This document shows, piece after piece, positions 1-7,047 of a stretch of 8,955 nt of DNA. The stretch lies in contig CAIRSV010000028.1 of the NCBI GenBank assembly GCA_903881265.1, positions 1-8,955 on the forward strand, in the 5' to 3' direction. A program made the position numbers and the translations under genes. Source of the stretch: an uncultured Bacteroidota bacterium (GTDB taxonomy: Bacteria; Bacteroidota; Bacteroidia; Chitinophagales; Chitinophagaceae). The notes under the pieces were generated by a model that worked only from the letters and a program-made list of their open reading frames with translations, was not told the origin of the DNA and did not search any database. Position 1 is the first letter of the stretch; every line of letters begins with the position of its first letter.

Positions 1-291
1 AAAATTCACGGATATGCAGCCTCCACGAAGGGAAATACCACTCTGCAGTATCACGGAATCACTTCAAAATTGATAGAAAAAATTGCCGACAGAAACCCGG
101 ACAAATGGGGTCTAAAAACAGTTGCAACAAACATTCCCATTATTTCTGAAGAAGAATCGAGGAAAGAATGTCCAGATTATTATTTCGTTCTAGCATGGCA
201 CTTTCTCCCCGAATTTCTCCAGAGAGAAAAAGAATTTATCGAAAGAGGTGGGAAATTTATCGTCCCAATGCCTGAATTACGAATAATTTGA
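1..291 (+). CDS. Sugar C-methyltransferase, C-terminal part (5' end outside window)
   Basis: This open frame enters at base 1 with no start and ends at TGA 289-291, so only the last 96 residues are visible. They match the C-terminal domain of SAM-dependent NDP-sugar C-methyltransferases (the TylC3/NovU/EvaC type). The family signature GYAASTKGNTTLQYHGI is at about residues 4-20. It is followed by IADRNPDKWG, by PIISEEE, by PDYYFVLAWHF and by the closing GGKFIVPMPE strand. In this family the N-terminal part (zinc-binding and SAM-binding) lies upstream, so the whole protein would be about 400 residues. The enzymes put a methyl group on a carbon next to a keto group of a nucleotide-activated deoxysugar, giving branched sugars. 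Family membership is secure. Substrate and methylated carbon are unknown. The next gene starts six bases after the stop, so the two are probably co-transcribed. Confidence 0.88.
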   Translation, partial: KIHGYAASTKGNTTLQYHGITSKLIEKIADRNPDKWGLKTVATNIPIISEEESRKECPDYYFVLAWHFLPEFLQREKEFIERGGKFIVPMPELRII

Positions 292-297
292 TACACC

Positions 298-1458
298 ATG
301 CAAAGCCAGAGCATTTTATTTCTAAGTGAAAACATACAAAAAAACTCTCATGCCGAGAACCTGAGTATCGGCATGAGGCATTTTTGCTCCACTTATATTG
401 AAATAGATTACACAAAAGAATATAAAACTCGTGGCTTTTTTGGAGTCCAAAAATACATTGAGCTTCAAGCAGGCGAATCGAAGATCGCTCTTATTGTAAT
501 ATTGCTCGGCATTTCTAAATTGATAAGCCCGCAATTTATATACAAAATGACCAAAAAAGGCTACAAGACAATTTTGGCCTTGCCAGATAGCGAGCATTGT
601 TTCGAATGGCACGATCGTTATTATGCGCAAGCTGTAAATCTAACCTGGTTATTCATGCCGGCGATGGCCGGTGCATTTCGCCTTTACAACTTTCCCTGCA
701 CATGGGGATTCGGGCTTTCTGAAAAGATCTATCCTAAAATCTCCACCATCAAAGACATCGACGTTTCATTTATCGGTGGCATCTATCGGTCCGACAGAAA
801 AGAATACATAGAGAATCTGAAAACAAATGGAATAGATGTGGTGGTGGCGGGCCATGGAACGGAACTTGGGGCTGCGAGCCACGAGGAAATGCTCGATATA
901 ATAAGAAGAAGCAAAATATGCATAAACTTCACTGGCGCTGTCAGTGACAAATTTCTTATCCATCAAAAGCTCAAGCAGTGCAAGGGCAGAATAACTGAAA
1001 TCACCTTTCTTGGCTCACTCTGTTTGACCGAAGCAGCCTACGAACTGGAAAAACTTTTCGATATAGGCTACGAGATCGATACTTTTCAAACCAAAGAAGA
1101 GCTTCTTGAAAAAATCAGGTTTTATTTGAAAAATGAAGAAAAACGGGAGCAAATAGCTACAGCAGGTCAAAAAAAAGCCCACTCATCGCATGAAAGCACC
1201 ACGGTTTTCAGGAAAATATTAGAGAAACTATCTGAGGCCAATGTGCCTGCATTCACTGCTCCGATTCTAGACAAGGCCTTTGTAAGCGAATTTGACAAAA
1301 CAAGAATATATTGGGCCGGCCATCATCTGGGCGAATTAAAATTCTCGAACATGCTTCAGGAACTACGCGCGATTAGAACGGCTAATATATTATTTTTAGC
1401 CGGCAATCTCAATCAATTCATCCGTGGATTTTGGCATGGGATAAAATCCAATGGATAA
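298..1458 (+). CDS. CgeB-like glycosyltransferase (GT-B fold)
   Basis: A 386-residue protein that probably transfers a sugar during assembly of the repeat unit at the cytoplasmic face of the inner membrane. The N-terminus opens with a hydrophobic strand (SILFLS, residues 5-10). The C-terminal half has the pattern of the Glyco_trans_1_2/CgeB group: DVSFIGG (155-161), then VVVAGHG (181-187), then EEMLDIIRRSKICINF (196-211). A donor-site-like block follows at about 230-277, in which RITEITFLGSLCLTEAAYE is recognisable (231-249). No signal peptide is seen. About 70 residues after the usual domain end (316-386) form an extra tail with a hydrophobic piece (ILFLAGNLNQFI). The ATG at 298 is the only start that keeps the first strand, although its ribosome site is weak. 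The stop overlaps the next start by 8 bases. Donor and acceptor cannot be predicted. Confidence 0.75.
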   Translation: MQSQSILFLSENIQKNSHAENLSIGMRHFCSTYIEIDYTKEYKTRGFFGVQKYIELQAGESKIALIVILLGISKLISPQFIYKMTKKGYKTILALPDSEHCFEWHDRYYAQAVNLTWLFMPAMAGAFRLYNFPCTWGFGLSEKIYPKISTIKDIDVSFIGGIYRSDRKEYIENLKTNGIDVVVAGHGTELGAASHEEMLDIIRRSKICINFTGAVSDKFLIHQKLKQCKGRITEITFLGSLCLTEAAYELEKLFDIGYEIDTFQTKEELLEKIRFYLKNEEKREQIATAGQKKAHSSHESTTVFRKILEKLSEANVPAFTAPILDKAFVSEFDKTRIYWAGHHLGELKFSNMLQELRAIRTANILFLAGNLNQFIRGFWHGIKSNG

Positions 1459-2431
1459 TAAGAAAACAGCTGTAATTGTTGGTGCGTTTGGACAAGATGG
1501 CTCATATTTAGCGGAACTTCTCCACGCAAAGGGTTATTCGGTCATCGGGATAATTCGAAAAAATCGAAGCAACGAAATTGAAAAGCACCTTTCATTTGCC
1601 TATGCCTACAGCCATATCGCTAGGATCGATATTGACAACCAAGACGAAGTTCAAGCCTTATTGCTTCGTTTTAAACCGAATGAAATATATTACCTCGCCA
1701 CGACAAATGAGAACCCACTGGACTTCAGTCATTACGATACGACATTCAGTGTCAACACAAGATCGTTAGCACTATTTCTGGACGTCATTGCAAAACATCT
1801 AAGAAATAAAACAAGGATATTTTACGCCGCTTCCTGCAATGTCTTCATGGGGTGTTCCGTCTGCCCTCAGAACGAACAGTCCGAGATTTCACCGCTGACT
1901 CTATATGGCCTCTCAAAAGCGAGTGGAATGGCATTAGTAAAAATGTACAGGGCGCAATATGGAATTTTTGGATGCTCAGGAATCTTATACAATCACGAAT
2001 CGATACGGAGAAGAGCAAATTTTCTGCCTCGAAAGGTATCGCTAGCCGTGGCGAGTATTGCTCTGGGTCTTGAGAGTTCTCTAGCCCTGAACGATCTTAA
2101 CTCCATAAAAGACTGGGGGCATACAAAAGACTACGTGCGGGCAATGTGGATGATACTGCAAGCTTCCACTGCGGATGATTTCATCATTTCCACCGGCGTA
2201 GGACACACTGTTCGCGATTTGACCGAACTAGCATTTTCGGCAGCTGGTTTAGAATATGAAAACTATGTAACAACCAAGAGTACGCAACCAATTATACGCA
2301 CTCCTCTGATCGGCGATAATTTAAAAATCAAAGAAACAATAGGCTGGGAACCAAAAATCAAGTTCGAGCAGCTCATTTACGAACTGGTTCAGCACGATAA
2401 AGAATTTGTTGCAACAATAAAGAAATATTAA
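1451..2431 (+). CDS. GDP-mannose 4,6-dehydratase-family SDR with altered active site
   Basis: A 326-residue extended short-chain dehydrogenase/reductase. It carries the Rossmann signature GAFGQDGSYLAELL (11-24), in which GQDGSYLAE is typical of GDP-mannose 4,6-dehydratases. It also has YYLA (80-83), the catalytic-type YGLSK (Tyr152, Lys156), the GMD-like GILYNHES (177-184), DWGHTKDYVRAMW (222-234) and a late GWEPKIKF segment. In true GMDs the segment before Tyr reads about QASTSELYG; here it is AASCNVFMG (126-134), so the catalytic Thr and Glu are replaced by Cys129 and Val131. Dehydration by the usual mechanism is therefore doubtful. A C4 oxidase, reductase or epimerase acting on a GDP-sugar is as likely. 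A purine-rich TGGGA (1437-1441) lies 9 bases before the ATG. The start overlaps the preceding gene by 8 bases. Fold and family are secure; the reaction is not. Confidence 0.85.
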   Translation: MDNKKTAVIVGAFGQDGSYLAELLHAKGYSVIGIIRKNRSNEIEKHLSFAYAYSHIARIDIDNQDEVQALLLRFKPNEIYYLATTNENPLDFSHYDTTFSVNTRSLALFLDVIAKHLRNKTRIFYAASCNVFMGCSVCPQNEQSEISPLTLYGLSKASGMALVKMYRAQYGIFGCSGILYNHESIRRRANFLPRKVSLAVASIALGLESSLALNDLNSIKDWGHTKDYVRAMWMILQASTADDFIISTGVGHTVRDLTELAFSAAGLEYENYVTTKSTQPIIRTPLIGDNLKIKETIGWEPKIKFEQLIYELVQHDKEFVATIKKY

Positions 2432-2432
2432 A

Positions 2433-3320
2433 TTGATTAATTTAATTGCACATAGAATTAAAAATCATATCATTGCCTATACCCGAGGTTTAAGGAAATT
2501 TTTCCGCCGGGGAAAAAACATCGAAAATAGCTGCGGGGATATTCGGGAGTTTTTGCTTTGGCATACGTACGAAGACAGAAAATCAAAATCAAAAAATCCA
2601 ATAGCCAAATATGGATACAAATGCTTCTCCCAAGGTGATGAAGATGGAATCACACTCGAAATTATTAATCGAATCGGCCTCGATACTAGCGCTACATTTT
2701 GCGAATTTGGGGTTGGGGACGGGACAGAAAATAATACATTAATCTTAGCCGCCGCAGGATGGAGAGGTGTGTGGATTGGAAACGACAATTTAAAAATTCC
2801 GGGGCATCTCATAGGGGATAGAATTAATTATAAAAAATCCTGGGTAACGGATAAAAACATTTTAGCGCTTGCCAACGGTTCGCTTTCCGATCTCGGCAAG
2901 TCGGAATTCGATTACGTCTCGCTAGATTTCGATGGAAACGATTATTATTTTGTAGAGCGCCTTCTTGATGGCGGCATAACCCCGAAAATATTTGTGGTGG
3001 AATACAACGCTCACTTTCCCCCTCCCATAAAATTCGTCATAAAATATGACGAATCCCATTTATATGAAAATGACGCATATTTTGGCGCTTCCCTGCAGAG
3101 TTATAGTGAACTGTTTTCCAAACACAACTACACATTAATTTGCTGTAATTTGCTGACTGGCGCGAATGCTTTCTTTATTAGAAACGATTACAAGCATTTA
3201 TTCGAGGACGTTCCAACAGCTATTGGAGATATATATGCTCAGCCAAGCTACTTTCTGCCCAAGTTGCACGGCTACCCACACACAGGTAAAACGTACGACG
3301 TTTTTTTGGAGAACCGGTAG
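2433..3320 (+). CDS. Methyltransferase-fold protein of uncertain function (FkbM-like)
   Basis: A 295-residue protein whose first possible codon is TTG, one base after the previous stop. No ATG lies in frame within the first 40 or so codons, and TTG at 2433 gives a plausible basic, amphipathic N-terminus. The core shows a SAM-binding-like loop, CEFGVGDGTENNT (90-102). It is preceded by CFSQGDEDGI (64-73), the 'SQ-ED-G' lead-in of a family of uncharacterised methyltransferase-like proteins found in polysaccharide loci. Further conserved-looking strands are FDYVSLDFDGNDYYF (159-173) and FVVEYNA (187-193). The acidic residue expected at the end of the second strand (usually Glu in WIE) is Gly116 here (WIGNDN), though Asp118 is near. 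Its likely job is modification of a glycan residue, but substrate and even methyltransferase activity are inference. A sampled stretch inside the gene is 39% G+C. Confidence 0.72.
   Translation: MINLIAHRIKNHIIAYTRGLRKFFRRGKNIENSCGDIREFLLWHTYEDRKSKSKNPIAKYGYKCFSQGDEDGITLEIINRIGLDTSATFCEFGVGDGTENNTLILAAAGWRGVWIGNDNLKIPGHLIGDRINYKKSWVTDKNILALANGSLSDLGKSEFDYVSLDFDGNDYYFVERLLDGGITPKIFVVEYNAHFPPPIKFVIKYDESHLYENDAYFGASLQSYSELFSKHNYTLICCNLLTGANAFFIRNDYKHLFEDVPTAIGDIYAQPSYFLPKLHGYPHTGKTYDVFLENR
3308..3312 (+). promoter_or_regulatory. Ribosome binding site GGAGA for the GTG-start glycosyltransferase
   Basis: GGAGA lies 7 bases before the GTG at 3320, a near-ideal Shine-Dalgarno match and spacing. It decides the start of the following glycosyltransferase. 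The stop and start share one base (TAGTG), which suggests translational coupling. Confidence 0.7.
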
Positions 3321-4291
3321 TGGCGCCTCTCATATCCATATGCGTTCCGACGTTTAATCAACCCCATCGCTATCGGTTATTTCTCAGCGAAATATCAAAA
3401 ATAAAAAACAAGGAACAACTGGAAATTATCGTTTGCGATGACAGTGATCACGACAGTTCGGAGGCTATAACCTCGGAATATTCAAAATATTTACCGGTAA
3501 TTCACTGCAGAAGGTCTAGCGGAAAAGGAATCGATACAGCGTTAAAATTCCTCTTGGAAAATGCCAAGGGTAAATTTATTTGGTTTTTCGGCGACGACGT
3601 TCCATTTCCCGAAAAAGTCGACGATCTTATCGAAAAACTAAAAGAGCCCAACGATTTCAAGTTTATATGGCTTAACTCAGAGGACGAGACAAACGAAAAT
3701 TACAAGACGTTCAATTTCAATAAAACGGTTTCATTACCAAATAACGACGCGTTGCTTCAATTTGATATCGGATTATTAGGATTCATAACTGCAGTTATAT
3801 TAAGACATGATTCAGCGCGCCTGGCTCTCTCTGATATCGACGAATATATTGGTTCATCATTTGTTCTTCTGCACGTTGTTTTTGTATCCTTGGGAACCGA
3901 AGGTAGTTTGGCAATTTTTGGCGACTCTTATTTCAAAAGCCTGCCCAAGCCATCTGGGGAAAAGCGATGGTACAATCAAATCGAAGTATTCGGAATCAAT
4001 CTTCATTCCATTGCCAAGAAAGATGGAATCGTCTTTTCCAGGCATGCTCTTAACAGAGCCCTAGACAAAAACATAATCCGCGTACTCAAATCTATCCTAG
4101 TGGAGAGAGCCCTTGGGTATACCACCGGATTTGGCAACACTACATTTGATCATTATCGATTTGTACCAATATATTGGCGAAGGATCAGATTCTGGAGCCT
4201 CTGGCCTTTTTTGCTTTTACCCAGAAGCGTCTTGCGCATTGCATACATAATTTTCATTAGAATTAAAGGTATCATAAATGGGCTTCGTTAA
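3320..4291 (+). CDS. Family 2 glycosyltransferase (GT-A fold)
   Basis: A 323-residue cytoplasmic or membrane-attached glycosyltransferase. The N-terminus is the GT2 nucleotide-binding strand SICVPTFNQP (6-15), followed by EIIVCDDSDHDS (35-46), where the acidic pair holds the nucleotide. Next come GKGIDTALKFLLENAKGKF (68-86) and the metal-binding acidic motif WFFGDDVPFP (88-97; Asp92-Asp93). The run 'G-F-I-W-F-F-G-D-D' resembles abequosyltransferase-like GT2 enzymes, but donor specificity cannot be read. The last 35 residues (WSLWPFLLLPRSVLRIAYII, about 292-311) are hydrophobic with basic residues around them, suggesting membrane association. The GTG start is supported by GGAGA at 3308-3312 and by the length of the first strand. 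The 3' end overlaps the next gene by 14 bases. The family is secure; the linkage formed is unknown. Confidence 0.87.
   Translation: MAPLISICVPTFNQPHRYRLFLSEISKIKNKEQLEIIVCDDSDHDSSEAITSEYSKYLPVIHCRRSSGKGIDTALKFLLENAKGKFIWFFGDDVPFPEKVDDLIEKLKEPNDFKFIWLNSEDETNENYKTFNFNKTVSLPNNDALLQFDIGLLGFITAVILRHDSARLALSDIDEYIGSSFVLLHVVFVSLGTEGSLAIFGDSYFKSLPKPSGEKRWYNQIEVFGINLHSIAKKDGIVFSRHALNRALDKNIIRVLKSILVERALGYTTGFGNTTFDHYRFVPIYWRRIRFWSLWPFLLLPRSVLRIAYIIFIRIKGIINGLR
4265..4269 (+). promoter_or_regulatory. Ribosome binding site AAAGG for the FkbM-type gene
   Basis: AAAGG sits 8 bases before the ATG at 4278, inside the end of the preceding gene. It supports this start, which overlaps the upstream gene by 14 bases, over any later one. 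Confidence 0.55.
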
Positions 4292-5201
4292 CAATGCTTC
4301 GGCTAGAATTGAAACTCTTGCCTATATATTTCGAACCACTAAAAACCCTTTGACGGTCGTTCATTCCCGCCTTAGTAATCGTGTGTTTATTGCGCGGTTC
4401 AAGGATGGCAGTGAGCAGATTGTTAACGATCAAAGGACTTGGGTAGACTTTATTTTAAAAACCCATTTATTTGCCAAGCTACCAAGCGCTGTTCTCGGTG
4501 AAGATTCTCTTTCGTTCGAATATGGGGGTAAGCGCTTGTGCATGCAGTTCGGAAAATATGGATTTTCAACAATATTTGAAATATTTGCCTTCGATCCCTA
4601 TAAAGACTTCATGAAGAAAATTGATGTCAAAGGTCGCCAGGTCATTGATATCGGAGCTGCTTTTGGTGATACCGCTATTTATTTTCTCAATAAAGGTGCG
4701 ACTCATGTGCATGCCTATGAGGCATTCCCCGGTTACGCTGCATTAGCCACTAGAAATATTGATGAAAATGGCTACACAGAAAATTGCAGTGTCCATTCAG
4801 TCGCAGTCGGGGGGGCAACAGGCACGCTGGAACTCGATGGTGAAGCTACAGATATGTTTGGCATTGACACCACAAAGCCAGGAGCGGTAACCACCGTGCC
4901 TATGGTTACCATTAGCGATATTGTCGATGCATACGGCATCAACGATGCTGTTCTCAAGCTAGACACCGAGGGTTACGAATATGAAATATTATTCAACACC
5001 CCAACAGACGTCATCAGGAAATTCAAATACCTGCTTATCGAGTATCACTACGGATTCGACAGCCTTGAAGCCTATTTATCAGAAAGAGGTTATACATATT
5101 TTCATACCGGACCCACCGAGGTATATGTTGAGCACCTAGCAAATGAAAGCAGCAGAAACATGAGAACCGGCCATATTATTGCCACCAGGACCGATTCGTA
5201 A
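4278..5201 (+). CDS. FkbM-family SAM-dependent methyltransferase
   Basis: A 307-residue protein with the complete FkbM methyltransferase core, so it probably O-methylates a sugar of the polysaccharide. SAM motif I is VIDIGAAFGDTAIYF (122-136). The second strand ends in the ribose-binding acidic residue of VHAYEAFP (144-151, Glu148). The late FkbM hallmark AVLKLDTEGYEYEIL (224-238) and the strand LLIEYHYG (252-259) follow. The first 110 residues are an unassigned N-terminal extension that includes FGKYGFSTIFEIF, as often seen in polysaccharide-locus members. An AAAGG ribosome site precedes the ATG. The stop at 5199-5201 is only 4 bases before the next start. A run of seven G (4809-4815) encodes Gly178-Gly179 and keeps the frame open here. 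The family is clear; the hydroxyl that is methylated is not known. Confidence 0.87.
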   Translation: MGFVNNASARIETLAYIFRTTKNPLTVVHSRLSNRVFIARFKDGSEQIVNDQRTWVDFILKTHLFAKLPSAVLGEDSLSFEYGGKRLCMQFGKYGFSTIFEIFAFDPYKDFMKKIDVKGRQVIDIGAAFGDTAIYFLNKGATHVHAYEAFPGYAALATRNIDENGYTENCSVHSVAVGGATGTLELDGEATDMFGIDTTKPGAVTTVPMVTISDIVDAYGINDAVLKLDTEGYEYEILFNTPTDVIRKFKYLLIEYHYGFDSLEAYLSERGYTYFHTGPTEVYVEHLANESSRNMRTGHIIATRTDS

Positions 5202-5205
5202 TTTC

Positions 5206-7023
5206 ATGTGTGGGATTGGCGGCATTGCGTCGACGAGTTGGAATTATTCGGATTCGCCAAACGAGGTGATGACACGCGTCAGTACGGCTCTGAAGGTTAG
5301 AGGACCGGATGCAAGTGGCCTCTGGTCGTGTCCTACTGATTTTGTTTGTCTTGCTCATCGGCGCTTGTCGATTTTGGATGTGGATCATCGCTCCGATCAG
5401 CCGCTTTCCAGCGATGACGGCAGATTCATTATTGTTTTTAATGGGGAAATTTATAACTATAAAGAGTTGCGATACAGTTTAGAGGCCCAAGGAATTAAGT
5501 TCAAAACCAATAGCGATACAGAAGTGCTTCTTTATCATTTTTGCATGCATGGTGTCGCTGGACTGGCCCAGCTAAGAGGAATGTTTTCCTTCGTCATTTA
5601 CGATAATGCCGAGAGAAGACTTCATTTAGCAAGAGACCCTTATGGAATAAAGCCGCTTTACTATTCGATACTTAAGAACGGATTAATTTTTGCATCGCAA
5701 GTTAAATCCTTATTAGCGTCGAAGATCATTCCATTAACTCGTGACTATGCCAGCAAAGTTGCTTTTCATCTATTAGGCAGCGTTCCCGAACCAGACACTT
5801 GGTTCAAAGATATCAAGGCGTTACCTGCTGGCTGTTATGCTTCATTCGAACTGTCCAGCGGGAAATTTGAAATTTCAAAGATAGAAGATATTTCAATTGC
5901 TTGGCTTGAAAAATATCCCTCCACCTCCGCTGATTTTAATCTGCAAGCCTACATTCGAGACTGCTTGCTAGAGTCAATTCGATATCATTCAAAGGCCGAT
6001 GTTCCTTTTGGCGTGTTCCTATCTGGAGGCATTGACTCTGGAGTCGTTGCTGGATTGTTGTCCGAGCTTACTGAGCAATCAATAATTGGCGTAACGATTG
6101 CCTACAATGAGTATAAAGGGCAAAAGGAAGATGAGGCTCCAGGCGCCGGAATCATTGCGAAACAATTTTCCATAAAACATCACATCAAAATTGTCAGCAA
6201 ATCCGATTTCGTCAATGATATGGATTCCATATTCTCATCAATGGATCAACCATCCGTAGACGGAATAAACACTTGGTATGCATCAAAAGCAGCAAAGGAA
6301 GCCGGACTCAAAGTTGTTTTATCCGGAATCGGAGGAGACGAACTATTTTTTGGCTATGATAGCTTTCGAAGCCTGCCTCTGGCAGTCAGAATAACGTCGT
6401 TAATCAACAAGGCACCTATTATCGCCGGTACTTTATCGTATCTTTTAGCGCTAATCTCCGATTATACGAAAAATAGAAAATGGGGCGAAGTATTGGAATT
6501 TTGCAATACCATTCAAGGTGCCTGGTTCTTAAAACGCTGCGTTTCTGACCCACAAAGTATTTCTGAACGGCCTCTCGAGCCTAAGGAATTACGGCATTTA
6601 CTTCAGTTTGATCCAATCCATTGGGTTAACTTGCAAGTAGAAAATCAATCGCCTGTCTGTAGCCTCGCTCTTGCCCAGATTGAATCCGTCACCTATCTTA
6701 AAAATCAATTACTACGCGATTCAGACTGGGCCAGCATGGCTCACGGGGTTGAACTGCGATGTCCACTGGTTGACGTCAAGCTGCTCGCTTCACTTTCTGG
6801 CCACTTTGATCAAATTGCAAAGTCAAAAGGAAAGTCACTAATGGCAAATTCACTGTTCAAAAAGCTTCCTGATGCCATCTCAAAAAAGAAAAAAACTGGA
6901 TTCTCAATACCAATTCGCAACTGGATGAGTTCCAATAACAGTCACCCAAGCTCTGAGCCCTGGACAGAAGTTATCGAAAAACATTACGAAGATTCGATTC
7001 GAAAATTGACTGAGAATGCATGA
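5206..7023 (+). CDS. AsnB-type glutamine amidotransferase/synthetase, probably glycan-amidating
   Basis: A 605-residue two-domain enzyme. The N-terminal class II glutaminase has the nucleophile Cys2 (MCGIGG), RGPDASGLW (32-40), LAHRRLSILD (49-58), FNGEIYNY (78-85) and NSDTE (102-106). The C-terminal ATP-pyrophosphatase domain has the PP-loop FLSGGIDSGVVAGL (271-284) and LSGIGGDELFFGY (372-384). The ending includes HGVELRCPLVD (513-523) and KTGFSIPIRNWM (563-574). The start is set at ATG 5206 because Cys must follow Met; the frame is open upstream to 5179 but would bury the nucleophile. Asparagine synthetases have Glu in SGEGSDE, and here that place is Ile375. In O-antigen loci such homologues (WbpS of Pseudomonas aeruginosa O6 is one) are thought to amidate uronic acids. 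The same role is inferred here, with ATP and glutamine as co-substrates. Confidence 0.9.
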   Translation: MCGIGGIASTSWNYSDSPNEVMTRVSTALKVRGPDASGLWSCPTDFVCLAHRRLSILDVDHRSDQPLSSDDGRFIIVFNGEIYNYKELRYSLEAQGIKFKTNSDTEVLLYHFCMHGVAGLAQLRGMFSFVIYDNAERRLHLARDPYGIKPLYYSILKNGLIFASQVKSLLASKIIPLTRDYASKVAFHLLGSVPEPDTWFKDIKALPAGCYASFELSSGKFEISKIEDISIAWLEKYPSTSADFNLQAYIRDCLLESIRYHSKADVPFGVFLSGGIDSGVVAGLLSELTEQSIIGVTIAYNEYKGQKEDEAPGAGIIAKQFSIKHHIKIVSKSDFVNDMDSIFSSMDQPSVDGINTWYASKAAKEAGLKVVLSGIGGDELFFGYDSFRSLPLAVRITSLINKAPIIAGTLSYLLALISDYTKNRKWGEVLEFCNTIQGAWFLKRCVSDPQSISERPLEPKELRHLLQFDPIHWVNLQVENQSPVCSLALAQIESVTYLKNQLLRDSDWASMAHGVELRCPLVDVKLLASLSGHFDQIAKSKGKSLMANSLFKKLPDAISKKKKTGFSIPIRNWMSSNNSHPSSEPWTEVIEKHYEDSIRKLTENA

Positions 7024-7035
7024 AGCTAGAAAAAT

Positions 7036-7040
7036 TGGGA
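7036..7040 (+). promoter_or_regulatory. Ribosome binding site TGGGA before the GHMP kinase
   Basis: TGGGA is 7 bases before the ATG at 7048, in the 24-base gap that is the longest non-coding stretch of the window. It supports that start. Nothing else regulatory is visible in the gap. Confidence 0.45.
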
Positions 7041-7047
7041 ACCACAT

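Noticed and set aside
322..630. Open frame of 102 codons on the - strand
   Set aside because: It is opposite the CgeB-like glycosyltransferase, with no ribosome site or family resemblance.
1451..2431. Calling this gene gmd (GDP-mannose 4,6-dehydratase)
   Set aside because: The family match is strong, but the catalytic Thr and Glu are missing, so the specific name would imply an activity the sequence does not support.
2477..2812. Open frame of 111 codons on the - strand
   Set aside because: It lies wholly opposite the methyltransferase-like gene, has no recognisable domain and is rich in Pro/Ser in a way typical of an antisense shadow.
5179..5205. Possible upstream start for the AsnB-type gene at an ATT codon
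   Set aside because: It would add nine residues before the catalytic Cys, which must be exposed at the N-terminus after Met removal; ATG 5206 is correct.
7024..7047. Promoter or terminator in the longest intergenic gap
   Set aside because: Only 24 bases, with a ribosome site and no stem-loop or -10/-35 pattern.
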